DNA of 64,000 nt from Clostridiaceae bacterium. Its GTDB lineage: Bacteria; Bacillota; Clostridia; Oscillospirales; Butyricicoccaceae. Every line of letters begins with the position of its first letter. The first letter of the stretch is position 1. The DNA lies in the NCBI GenBank assembly GCA_018383195.1, contig JAGZOP010000005.1, positions 1 through 64,000 on the forward strand. Reading direction: 5' to 3'. Below, in pieces: positions 1 to 7,386 of this stretch. The notes below the pieces were generated by a model that saw only the letters and a list, made by a program, of their open reading frames with translations, had not been told where the DNA came from and ran no database searches. The translations under genes were made by a program, and so were the position numbers.

Positions 1-64
1 CAGCTGGGAGAGCATCTGCCTTACAAGCAGAGGGTCACAGGTTCGAGCCCTGTAACTTCCACCA
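1..64 (+). tRNA. tRNA-Val (TAC), 5' end cut off by the window
   Basis: The sequence begins inside the D-arm. The anticodon stem-loop has a seven-base loop CTTACAA between paired TCTGC and GCAGA, so the anticodon is TAC (valine). A T-arm with GGTTCGAGCCC loop context, an acceptor strand AACTTCC, discriminator A and encoded CCA end at 64. The first bases of the acceptor stem lie before position 1. Confidence 0.93.
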
Positions 65-72
65 ACATCGAA

Positions 73-98
73 GGCACTCACGAAAGTGGGTGCCTTTT
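73..98 (+). terminator. Terminator after tRNA-Val
   Basis: GGCACTCAC pairs with GTGGGTGCC (one G-T pair) around a GAAA loop and is followed by TTTT. It directly follows the tRNA 3' end. Confidence 0.75.
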
Positions 99-182
99 GC
101 TATGCCTGCATAAAAAACAGAGCAGGGCTCGAACCTGCTTTTCATCGCGATGCGGGACGAAGTCCGTGCCGCAGGCGCGGGC

Positions 183-216
183 TTCGAGCCCTGTAACTTC
201 CACCAACATTGAAGGC
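183..216 (+). repeat. Second copy of tRNA-Val 3' end (direct repeat of 42-75)
   Basis: Thirty-four bases running from the T-loop through the acceptor strand and CCA into the flank repeat positions 42-75 with one mismatch, 141 bp downstream. No D-arm or anticodon arm precedes the second copy, so it is not a tRNA gene. It has its own terminator at 215-242. Positions 123-133 are the reverse complement of 183-193, so the copy can also fold into a hairpin with upstream sequence. It resembles an attachment-site scar. Confidence 0.85.
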
Positions 217-242
217 CCCTACCTTTTGGTAGGGGCTTTTTT
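215..242 (+). terminator. Terminator after the duplicated tRNA-Val tail
   Basis: GCCCCTACC and GGTAGGGGC pair perfectly around TTTT and are followed by a T-run. The stem differs from the terminator at 73-98. Confidence 0.8.
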
Positions 243-303
243 CATGTCTGCATCCCTCAAATAGAAAAAGTGCGGTTTTAGAATTCCCGCACTTCTTTTC
301 TGC

Positions 304-657
304 TCAGCACACAACGGCATCTTCTGCCGTAAATCCATCAAGAGAGTTTTCTTTGACCTGAATGCAGACATAGGTGATGTCAGAACTCTCCGCTGCAAAG
401 AATTGACGCTTTGCTGTCGGGGAGATCTTCAGCCAATCCCCTGCCGTGAGCGCGACCTCCTCGCCGTCAATGACAGCCTTGCCCGCTCCTGCGAGAATCC
501 CGTAGATTTCCTCGTTCTGCTTATGGGAATGTACGAACGGTACGCCTGCACCGGCGGGGAGCCGGTTGATGCTGACCTCTGCGCCAGTCAAGGACAACTG
601 ATTGTGAAGTTCAACGCGGCTTTCGATTCCGATATTGGTTTTCGTGTAATTTTTCAT
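304..657 (-). CDS. Small cupin-domain protein
   Basis: This 117-residue protein has the single-cupin pattern: H-S-H near residue 45, a downstream Glu (NEEIYGIL), a Gly-rich turn and GDWLKISP before the second strand set. Cupins of this size bind a metal in a beta-barrel; the substrate cannot be told from sequence. The start ATG at 657 is chosen because GGAGGT lies seven bases upstream (663-669); a longer frame without a good ribosome site exists. It is divergent from the HxlR regulator at 803, so the regulator may control it. Confidence 0.85.
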   Translation of the reverse strand: MKNYTKTNIGIESRVELHNQLSLTGAEVSINRLPAGAGVPFVHSHKQNEEIYGILAGAGKAVIDGEEVALTAGDWLKISPTAKRQFFAAESSDITYVCIQVKENSLDGFTAEDAVVC

Positions 658-802
658 GGGTTTGACCTCCAAAAGTGATTTGCAAGACCCCTTGCCTGCT
701 TTTAGTTTACGATTCTGCGCATGCAAAAACAAGTACGCACTTTTTTATAACTGTACATACAAAAAAGAATGTGTTACACTTGGCACAAGGAGGTGTACCG
801 CA

Positions 803-1138
803 ATGAAAACAAAGGACGAGCTTCCAGCATGCCCGGTGGCAACCGCAGTCTCTCTGATCGGCGGAAAGTGGAAGCTTTTGATTCTTCGCAATCTGAAATC
901 GCGCCCATGGCGGTTTAACGAATTGCAGCGAGATTTGGACGGTATCTCGCAGAAAGTCCTGACGGACAGCCTGCGCCAAATGATTGAGGATGGACTTGCC
1001 TACCGACACGATTATCAGGTGATGCCCCCGCGCGTTGAGTATGGGTTAACAGCGCTCGGCAAAGAAATGCTGCCGATTATCGATGCCCTTGCCGATTTCG
1101 GGAATTATTATAAATCAGTAATCCGGCAGCAGAACTGA
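803..1138 (+). CDS. HxlR-family transcriptional regulator
   Basis: A 111-residue winged-helix protein with the HxlR signature: a Cys near the N-terminus (LPACPVATA), the GGKWKLLILRNL helix, RFNELQRDLDGISQKVLT and a YGLTALG wing. Members act as dimeric DNA-binding sensors, often of redox or electrophile stress through the N-terminal Cys. The ATG at 803 has AAGGAGGT eight bases upstream; a longer in-frame extension reads antisense to the cupin gene and is rejected. It is divergent from the cupin gene, about 145 bp apart, the usual layout for a regulator and its target. Confidence 0.93.
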   Translation: MKTKDELPACPVATAVSLIGGKWKLLILRNLKSRPWRFNELQRDLDGISQKVLTDSLRQMIEDGLAYRHDYQVMPPRVEYGLTALGKEMLPIIDALADFGNYYKSVIRQQN

Positions 1139-1170
1139 TGCGCCGCGGCAAGACAAATCCCAACAAAAAA

Positions 1171-1204
1171 ATCCTACCCGCAGCTTTGGCTGCGGGTAGG
1201 ATTT
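1171..1204. terminator. Bidirectional terminator between HxlR gene and PBP gene
   Basis: A perfect 14-bp stem (ATCCTACCCGCAGC with its complement) around TTTG, with an A-run on the left and T-run on the right, lies between convergent genes. Confidence 0.88.
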
Positions 1205-1218
1205 TCTGTTTTCACTGC

Positions 1219-2577
1219 TTATCCCATTTTGTCCACAATGGTATTCAGCACCTCGCTGGCAATCTCGCCTGCCACCCGTGCGCCGCCGCCGCCGTTTTCT
1301 ACGCATACAATGAATGCATAGGGATGGCTGTCGCTGTCGATAAAGCCCGCAAACCATGCATTCGGCGTTTTGCCGCCGCCGACTTCTGCGGTGCCCGACT
1401 TGGCGCAGGTGCCCTCCGGGAACCGGTCCGTGCCGTATGTTTCCACGACGTTATTCCGCAGCATCTTGCGCAATGTCTGCGCCGTTTCTGCCGCAACCAG
1501 TTCGCCGGTTTCCTTGCTCTGGAAAGAGCGGGCCGGCAAAATCGAACCGGTGTCAATGCGCTGAATCAGACGCGGTTCTGCGGCTTTTCCGCCCGATGCA
1601 ATCGCGCCCATGTACGTCATCATAGAGCAGGGATTGAGCGCATCCTTGCCCTGTCCGACGCCGCCCCATGCGATTTCTCCCTTGTCCGCACCGCGGAACG
1701 AAAAGGTTCCCTTCATGGTCTGGATGCCGTTTACCGACAGGCTGGAGGTCAGCCCCGCACGATCGACATATTCCTGCATGGTGTCGCCGCCTAATTCGGC
1801 GGCAAGCTGACCGAATACGCCGTTGCATGAATTTGCAAACGCCGATTCGATATCGAGGGTGCCGTGCGCATGCGGGCAGGTGATTTTTGCGCCGCCCACG
1901 GTCACGCTGCCGTCACACTTCCATGTGCGGTCATAAATGTCTGGAATGTTTTCCAACGCCGCGTTCAGCGTCACGGTCTTGAAAATTGAGCCGGGAACAA
2001 TCGCAGCGGACAGGAAACGGTTTAAGAACACACCCTCATATTTTTCATCCTCGAAGCTCTCCGGCGGGTTGTCCGGGTCAAAGGTCGGATTGGAAACCAT
2101 GCACAAGATTTCTCCTGTTTTATAGTCATACACACCGACCGTACCCTTCTGTCCATCCAGCGCCTTGTATGCTGCGACATTGAACGCCGCGTCAATCGTC
2201 AGGTTGACCGTGCGCTGTCCGGCAAAGAGCGGATAGCTGCCCGTAATCAGGTTATACCCCGAAAGCTCATCGCCGAAGGCGTGCAGCGCACCGGTGCCAA
2301 TGCTGCCCGCGCGGTCTCCCACTGCATGCAGCGTCGCACGGCGCACAGTTTCATCCGGATAGTAAACCCGCTTGCCGTCCTCAATGCTGCTGAGCACATC
2401 GCCGTCCCGGTCTGCAATATTTCCCGAAACGAGTTTGCTGCTTTTGCCGTAAACCGCCGCATGAGAAGCCCATTCCCCGCCCTGCGTTACATAGCGGAAT
2501 CCAAACAGGCACAACCCGGTCAGCAGACACAACGCCAGAATCAGGCACAGCGCCGCGCGCCGCTCAATCTTCTTCAT
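1219..2577 (-). CDS. Penicillin-binding protein transpeptidase (PbpA/FtsI-like, class B)
   Basis: A 452-residue class-B penicillin-binding protein that would cross-link peptidoglycan outside the membrane. One N-terminal membrane segment lies at about 9-28. The active-site motifs are S197-I-F-K200, S250-C-N252 and K393-S-G395. The N-terminal pedestal is short, as in PbpA of Actinobacteria and clostridial homologues that pair with a SEDS protein. It overlaps the preceding FHA-SEDS gene by 14 bp and has GAGGAGG before its ATG, so translation is coupled. It is the last gene of a three-gene operon. Confidence 0.93.
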   Translation of the reverse strand: MKKIERRAALCLILALCLLTGLCLFGFRYVTQGGEWASHAAVYGKSSKLVSGNIADRDGDVLSSIEDGKRVYYPDETVRRATLHAVGDRAGSIGTGALHAFGDELSGYNLITGSYPLFAGQRTVNLTIDAAFNVAAYKALDGQKGTVGVYDYKTGEILCMVSNPTFDPDNPPESFEDEKYEGVFLNRFLSAAIVPGSIFKTVTLNAALENIPDIYDRTWKCDGSVTVGGAKITCPHAHGTLDIESAFANSCNGVFGQLAAELGGDTMQEYVDRAGLTSSLSVNGIQTMKGTFSFRGADKGEIAWGGVGQGKDALNPCSMMTYMGAIASGGKAAEPRLIQRIDTGSILPARSFQSKETGELVAAETAQTLRKMLRNNVVETYGTDRFPEGTCAKSGTAEVGGGKTPNAWFAGFIDSDSHPYAFIVCVENGGGGARVAGEIASEVLNTIVDKMG

Positions 2578-4342
2578 AGCCGATTGCCTCCTCTCGTCTC
2601 AGTTCTTTTCTGCTCGGGAGCCTGACGGCAAAACTTGCATTCTGCCGGGTATCGGTCGCCTTGAGGAACGCCAATAGCCCCCACGCCGACAGCATCGCCG
2701 AGCCGCCGCCCGAAACAAAGGGGAAGGTGACACCGGTCAGCGGCAGAATATCGACTGCACCGAACACATTGAGGCAGGTCTGAAAGACCATCATGGACGC
2801 AGCGCCGCAGGCCGCAATCGTATAAAAGCTCGACCGTCCGGCGCGGCAGGCACGCACGGCGAATACGGCAAGCGTGATAATGCACAGCACCGCAAGGCAG
2901 GCGATGATAAAGCCAAACTCCTCGCAGAGCATGCCAAACACCAGATCGGTATCTGCGGCAGCTACATTTTCCAACCAGCCATTGCCTGCGCCCACGCCGA
3001 CCAAACCGCCTGACGCGGATGCCGTCATGGTGCGCACCTGCTGATACCCGCGCCCTGAGGCATCCTCCCAAGCGTGCCCCCAAACGGCAAAACGCGCCGC
3101 AACATGCGGCTTGAGCCGCAGCAGCATCAGTCCGCCGATGCCGCAGCCCGAAGTAATCAGCGCAAGCGTTGCCCAGTCGCCTGAACGCATGTAGGCAATC
3201 ACAATAAAGGTGACGAAAAAGATCAGTGCGCCGCCGAAATCGTTCATCAGCGCAAGGCAGCCGCCGCACATGGCGGTCAGCACAATAAACAGCGTCAGGT
3301 TCCGTTTGCGGAACAGCCGGTCGAGCGTAGCCGCGCCCGCAAAAATATAACAGATTTTCGCAATCTCGGACGGCTGAAACGTAAATCCGCCGACCTCAAT
3401 CCAAAGCTTTGCGCCCTCGCGGTTGGAGCCAAAAACCAGAGTCAGCGCCAATAAGCCGACCGCACCCGCCGCCATCAGCCAGCGCGCCTTCTGCGCACGC
3501 TCCAAGTCGCGCAGCAGCCAGCACAGTACCACAAAGCCGAACAGACCGAGCAGCATAAGCAGGAAATTCTTAATCACATTGTCCGGAAAGCGTGAAGCCG
3601 TAACCGACAGGCTGAGTGTGCACAGGAAAAAGGCAATTAACTCCATCTCAAAGCCAACACGCCGCATCATGCGCATCGTCAAGCAATAAATCCACATCAT
3701 AGCCGTCAGTCCGAGGAATGCCAGCGGGATATTGACCGTCGCTTCAGCGCCTGCCGCCAGCACATGCTGAAGCGCAGTCAATACCTGAAACAGCGTCAGC
3801 AGCACAAGCGACCCCCACGGGGGAACCGGACGTGCATTTGCCGCACGGGACTTTCGTTCCGCGCGTTTTTCTTCCACCGGGACCGGAAGAAAAACACTCT
3901 CGACCCCGCCGAAAGACAGCACATCCCCATCCTCCAAAATCGCATTTCCATCCACTCTTCTGCCATTCACCAAGGTACCACCGGTCGAGCCCAGCTCATA
4001 CAGCGTCCACTCACCACGGTCATTGCGGTTGATGGCAGCATGCGTCCGCGATACGGACGGATAGCTGATGACGACATCCGCAGTTTTGGCGCGGCCGACA
4101 ATGTTTTCCCAGTGGGTCAGCGGAATCCGCTCCCCATTTGGCAGGCTGATATACGCCCATGTTTCGGGCAGATGCCGCACCGCAATCAGCGAACGGATGG
4201 CAGTCAATAAAATCAGAAGCGCAAGCACAGGCAGCACAAAACGGATGACCGTTGTGTACCACACGCCGAACAGAGGGAACGAAGCGGCAAAGCCCGTAAA
4301 CCCGTCGAGCGCAGCTTGCAGCGCATTTGTAATGGTTTCCAT
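2564..4342 (-). CDS. FHA domain fused to SEDS (FtsW/RodA/SpoVE) glycosyltransferase
   Basis: A 592-residue membrane protein. After one N-terminal membrane segment (about 28-50) an FHA phosphothreonine-binding domain spans roughly 62-152, with G83-R84, S98-R-T-H101 and a conserved NG turn. From about 190 onward comes a multi-pass SEDS domain (SEIAK, DFGGALIFF and a C-terminal PFVSGGGSAML). SEDS proteins polymerise lipid II with a partner class-B PBP, here encoded immediately downstream. The ATG at 4342 is chosen for GGAAG upstream and for the 13-bp gap to the previous gene. The fusion suggests control by a Ser/Thr kinase, which is not in this window. Confidence 0.9.
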   Translation of the reverse strand: METITNALQAALDGFTGFAASFPLFGVWYTTVIRFVLPVLALLILLTAIRSLIAVRHLPETWAYISLPNGERIPLTHWENIVGRAKTADVVISYPSVSRTHAAINRNDRGEWTLYELGSTGGTLVNGRRVDGNAILEDGDVLSFGGVESVFLPVPVEEKRAERKSRAANARPVPPWGSLVLLTLFQVLTALQHVLAAGAEATVNIPLAFLGLTAMMWIYCLTMRMMRRVGFEMELIAFFLCTLSLSVTASRFPDNVIKNFLLMLLGLFGFVVLCWLLRDLERAQKARWLMAAGAVGLLALTLVFGSNREGAKLWIEVGGFTFQPSEIAKICYIFAGAATLDRLFRKRNLTLFIVLTAMCGGCLALMNDFGGALIFFVTFIVIAYMRSGDWATLALITSGCGIGGLMLLRLKPHVAARFAVWGHAWEDASGRGYQQVRTMTASASGGLVGVGAGNGWLENVAAADTDLVFGMLCEEFGFIIACLAVLCIITLAVFAVRACRAGRSSFYTIAACGAASMMVFQTCLNVFGAVDILPLTGVTFPFVSGGGSAMLSAWGLLAFLKATDTRQNASFAVRLPSRKELRREEAIGYEED

Positions 4343-4355
4343 AGTTTTGCTTCCT

Positions 4356-5330
4356 TTATTGGTCGTTTGGGAATAATTTATCCACGTTTTCAATGGTTAC
4401 AGGGGTGTATTCAATCCAGCGTATGCTGTCCTCCACACCGGAAAGCTTGCCGCCGCCGAGCAGCGTGACCACAGCTTCCACTGCGCCCGCCCCCTCTGCC
4501 ACCGGGTCCTGATATGCGGTAAAATCCATGCGTCCGTCCCGAATGGCGGCGCGTCCCGCCGCTGTCGCGTCCACGCCCATAACCGGAATATCCGCCACTG
4601 CATATCCAGCCTGCGCCAGCGCGTCGGCGGCGCCGATTGCCATTTCATCGTTTGCCGCCAGTACCGCATCCACCCGCGGCTTCTTCTTTAAAAAAGCAAG
4701 GAAGTTCTTCTGCGCCTCTACACGCTCCCAGTCCGCGTCGTCCTCATAGATATAGCGCGGCGTAAGACCGGACTCTTCCATATTGCTTTTCGCGGTATCG
4801 ACGCGCTCAGACGAAGCCAAATTGCATGCGCTGCCCCGAATCACCGCAATCCGCGGGGACTTCACCCCGCGCGCAGTAAAATATTCCGTCAGGTATTCGC
4901 CCTGCATCCGTCCGGCATCAACTTCGCGGCTGCCAATATAGATGACATTGGCACGGCTTTGCAGCACTTCATCGCTTGGACGGCGGTTGAGAAACACCAC
5001 CGGCATGGTTCCCGCTTTTTCAAGCACCTTATCTGCCGCCGCATCCTCACACAGCACCACCATTGCCGCCGCATAACCATCTTCTGCCCAATCCTCAATC
5101 TGGGCAAGCTGCGCCCGCTGGTCATTGTTGGCGTTTGCAACCTCAAGCTTTACATTTTCTTCGCCCGCAGCTTTTACCGCCGCAGCTTCCATAGAAGTGA
5201 GAAACTCATCCCGCGTTGCAAGATTCAGCCCCACCTTCATTCGATCATCTGTAATTCCCGGCGCGCCGCAGCCGGCAAGCGTTCCGGCTAGCAGCACCAG
5301 CGCGCACACGCGCATCACCCATTTCTTCAT
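4356..5330 (-). CDS. Sugar-binding lipoprotein (periplasmic-binding-protein type 1), no cognate permease nearby
   Basis: A 324-residue lipoprotein with lipobox LAGC ending at Cys21, then a type-1 substrate-binding fold like galactose- and ribose-binding proteins (AANDEMAIGAADAL, PVMGVDATAAG). Such proteins usually deliver sugars to a CUT2 ABC transporter, but no permease or ATPase adjoins. It is first in the operon with the FHA-SEDS and PBP genes, 13 bp from the former, and AAGGAG precedes its start. It may sense a wall-derived sugar, but that is inference. Confidence 0.85.
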   Translation of the reverse strand: MKKWVMRVCALVLLAGTLAGCGAPGITDDRMKVGLNLATRDEFLTSMEAAAVKAAGEENVKLEVANANNDQRAQLAQIEDWAEDGYAAAMVVLCEDAAADKVLEKAGTMPVVFLNRRPSDEVLQSRANVIYIGSREVDAGRMQGEYLTEYFTARGVKSPRIAVIRGSACNLASSERVDTAKSNMEESGLTPRYIYEDDADWERVEAQKNFLAFLKKKPRVDAVLAANDEMAIGAADALAQAGYAVADIPVMGVDATAAGRAAIRDGRMDFTAYQDPVAEGAGAVEAVVTLLGGGKLSGVEDSIRWIEYTPVTIENVDKLFPNDQ

Positions 5331-5500
5331 GGTCAGAACTCCTTTTATTCTGGTAACATATTTTCATTTTTCCGACGAAAACACACGTGCTCGTAAAAAA
5401 GAGAAGGTTTTTCAGGCTATTCTTGCCCTTTCTTTAGAAAAAGCGAATTTACTGCCTGCACGTCAAAAAATCAAAGCCTATTTTTGTTTATTATAGCATA

Positions 5501-5529
5501 TTCACAGGCATCTGCAAATCGGGTACAAT
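5501..5529 (+). promoter_or_regulatory. Promoter for the TIM-barrel isomerase gene
   Basis: TTCACA (5501-5506), a 17-bp spacer and TACAAT (5524-5529) match a sigma-A promoter, about 90 bp before the start at 5620. Confidence 0.6.
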
Positions 5530-5619
5530 AGAAAAAGATTGGGAAGGGTAAGATTTGCCTTGCGGCGCAACGCCGCCCCAAATATCCGCAAAGACCATTG
5601 AGATGGAGGAATTCAAACT

Positions 5620-6411
5620 ATGATTCAGCAGTGTGCATGCATTGATACCCTTTATACCGAACTTCCGTGGCTGGAACGTTTCCAGGCTGCAAAGGATGAC
5701 GGTTTTGTTGCCGTAGAATTCTGGGACTGGCGCATCCGTGATCTGGACGCAACCCGCGAAGCCGCAGAAAAAGCCGGTATCATCATCAGCGGCTTCAATG
5801 GCGACGCAGATTACTCGCTCGTAGACCCGTCCCAGAAGCAGCAGTACCTCGAAGCGCTGGAAGAATCCTGCAAGGCTGCAAAGAAGGTCGGTGCTCTGAG
5901 CGTAACCATTCACTCGAATGCACTGGGCGATGGCGGCGTAGTTGTCAATCACTACACCGAGCTGTCCCACACCGTGAAGCTCTGCGCTATGTTCGACACC
6001 CTGAAGGACTGCGCAAAGATGGCAGAAAAATATGAGATCGACATGAACCTTGAAGCGCTCAACGTGCTGACCGACCATGTCGGCAACTTCCTTGAGACCA
6101 CCCAGATGGGTGCTGAGATGTTGCGCATCATCGGTTCTCCCCGTTTGAAGCTGCTGTACGATGCGTATCATATGGAGCTGAACGAAGGCAAGGTAATGGA
6201 TACCCTGTCCGCGTACATCGACGTCATCGGTCATATCCACATCGCAGACGCACCGGGCCGCCACGAGCCGGGCACCGGTTACATGAACTATAAGGCAATC
6301 GCAAAGCATATTGATTCCCTTGGCTTCCAGGGTACCGTAGGCAGCGAGCTGTTCCCGCTCGTCGATACCAAAACTGCGGTCAAGGCGATCATGGCAATCG
6401 CAGAGGACTAA
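5620..6411 (+). CDS. Hydroxypyruvate isomerase-like / sugar isomerase TIM-barrel protein
   Basis: A 263-residue protein of the xylose-isomerase-like TIM-barrel superfamily, closest by pattern to the hydroxypyruvate isomerase (Hyi) group. Likely metal ligands are Glu in LEALNVL, Asp in YDAYHME, His in HIHIADAPGRHE and Glu in GSELFP. The HIADAPGRHEPGTG stretch is characteristic of Hyi. GGAGG lies 12 bases before the ATG. It is a single-gene unit between its own promoter and a terminator. The exact substrate is uncertain; a role with other sugar acids is possible. Confidence 0.83.
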   Translation: MIQQCACIDTLYTELPWLERFQAAKDDGFVAVEFWDWRIRDLDATREAAEKAGIIISGFNGDADYSLVDPSQKQQYLEALEESCKAAKKVGALSVTIHSNALGDGGVVVNHYTELSHTVKLCAMFDTLKDCAKMAEKYEIDMNLEALNVLTDHVGNFLETTQMGAEMLRIIGSPRLKLLYDAYHMELNEGKVMDTLSAYIDVIGHIHIADAPGRHEPGTGYMNYKAIAKHIDSLGFQGTVGSELFPLVDTKTAVKAIMAIAED

Positions 6412-6415
6412 AAGC

Positions 6416-6487
6416 AATGAGGCGGCGCAGATGCGCCGCCTCATTTGGCTTTTTCCCCGAAATGCTCCCAAAATTGGGGCTTTTTTA
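6416..6487 (+). terminator. Terminator(s) after the isomerase gene
   Basis: AATGAGGCGGCGCA pairs with TGCGCCGCCTCATT at 6416-6445. A second weaker stem CCCAA/TTGGG at about 6468-6479 is followed by a T-run. Confidence 0.75.
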
Positions 6488-7384
6488 GTCCGGATGATTT
6501 AACTTTTCCTTGATTTCGCGCAGGGTCTTGTCAAACTTCTTAGAACGCAGACCCGGGTTGCCGCGAACCATCTGTTTCCGGCTGCGCTTCATATTCCGGA
6601 TGCGGTCGGTCAGTTCATCCTCCGCCTCCTGAATGGCAAGGTACATTTGCAGACGAGCCTCATCTGCCGAGGCTGCCAGCTTCTCACGATGCTCCTGTGC
6701 TGCATCGGTAAGCTGTGCATACGCCTCCCCGGCAGCATTTGCAAACCGGTCACGCCGTTCCTGCGCAGCAGCGCGCAGCTCCGCGCGCTTTTCCCATGCC
6801 GCAGCAGCAAACTGTGCGCGCATCTCTTCGACATTTTCGCGCATGGCGTCCAATTCTTCGAGCAGTTTGGCAAAATCGAGCGCAGTTTTCACCGAGGCGA
6901 CCACATCGGTCAGGAAATAAACACTCAGCACTGCAACCGTAAACATCAGCGGCACCGTGCCGTATTCCTGAATCAGCCATTCCACGGGCGGGTGCAGCAC
7001 ATAGACAAGCAGCACGCTGAGCGCGCCCCATGCAAGCGAGGACTGCAAGCAGATGCGCCCCTGAAACTGAAACCGGTGCTCGGAATAGTCCCAGTATTTT
7101 ACCTTAAAAATACTCTCCATCAAAACACCGACGACATACTCAAATGCAGTCGCAACCACCAGCCCTGCAAAATAGATCTGCACCGGATGCCCGGCAAGCG
7201 GCAGCGATACGTGCAGCATGATCGTTGCGCCGAAGCCGTAAATCGGCAGCATGGGACCGCGCAGAAAGCCGCGGTTCACGAGCCGCTTCTGCCCCACCGA
7301 TACCACAATCGACTCGAAAATCCAGCCGCAAAAGCAGTAAATATAGAAAATCAAAAGCCACTGTGGCAGAGAGTACTCATACAT
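6485..7384 (-). CDS. Putative ABC transporter permease of the CmpB family, with coiled-coil tail
   Basis: A 299-residue protein. Residues 1-170 hold about five hydrophobic segments with the family pattern FCGWIFES, NRGFLRGPMLPIYGFG and YWDYS (CmpB-type putative permease). The C-terminal half (about 175-299) is charged and Ala/Glu-rich, predicted as a long coiled coil ending in a basic stretch. It sits two bases behind the ABC exporter gene on the same strand, so the two are cotranscribed. Molecular function is not established for this family. Confidence 0.82.
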   Translation of the reverse strand: MYEYSLPQWLLIFYIYCFCGWIFESIVVSVGQKRLVNRGFLRGPMLPIYGFGATIMLHVSLPLAGHPVQIYFAGLVVATAFEYVVGVLMESIFKVKYWDYSEHRFQFQGRICLQSSLAWGALSVLLVYVLHPPVEWLIQEYGTVPLMFTVAVLSVYFLTDVVASVKTALDFAKLLEELDAMRENVEEMRAQFAAAAWEKRAELRAAAQERRDRFANAAGEAYAQLTDAAQEHREKLAASADEARLQMYLAIQEAEDELTDRIRNMKRSRKQMVRGNPGLRSKKFDKTLREIKEKLNHPD

Positions 7385-7386
7385 GG

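Noticed and set aside
183..242. A second complete tRNA-Val gene
   Set aside because: Only the T-loop to CCA part is present; there is no D-arm or anticodon arm upstream.
5491..6471. Minus-strand open frame of 326 codons
   Set aside because: Opposite to the TIM-barrel isomerase, which has promoter, ribosome site and terminator on the plus strand.
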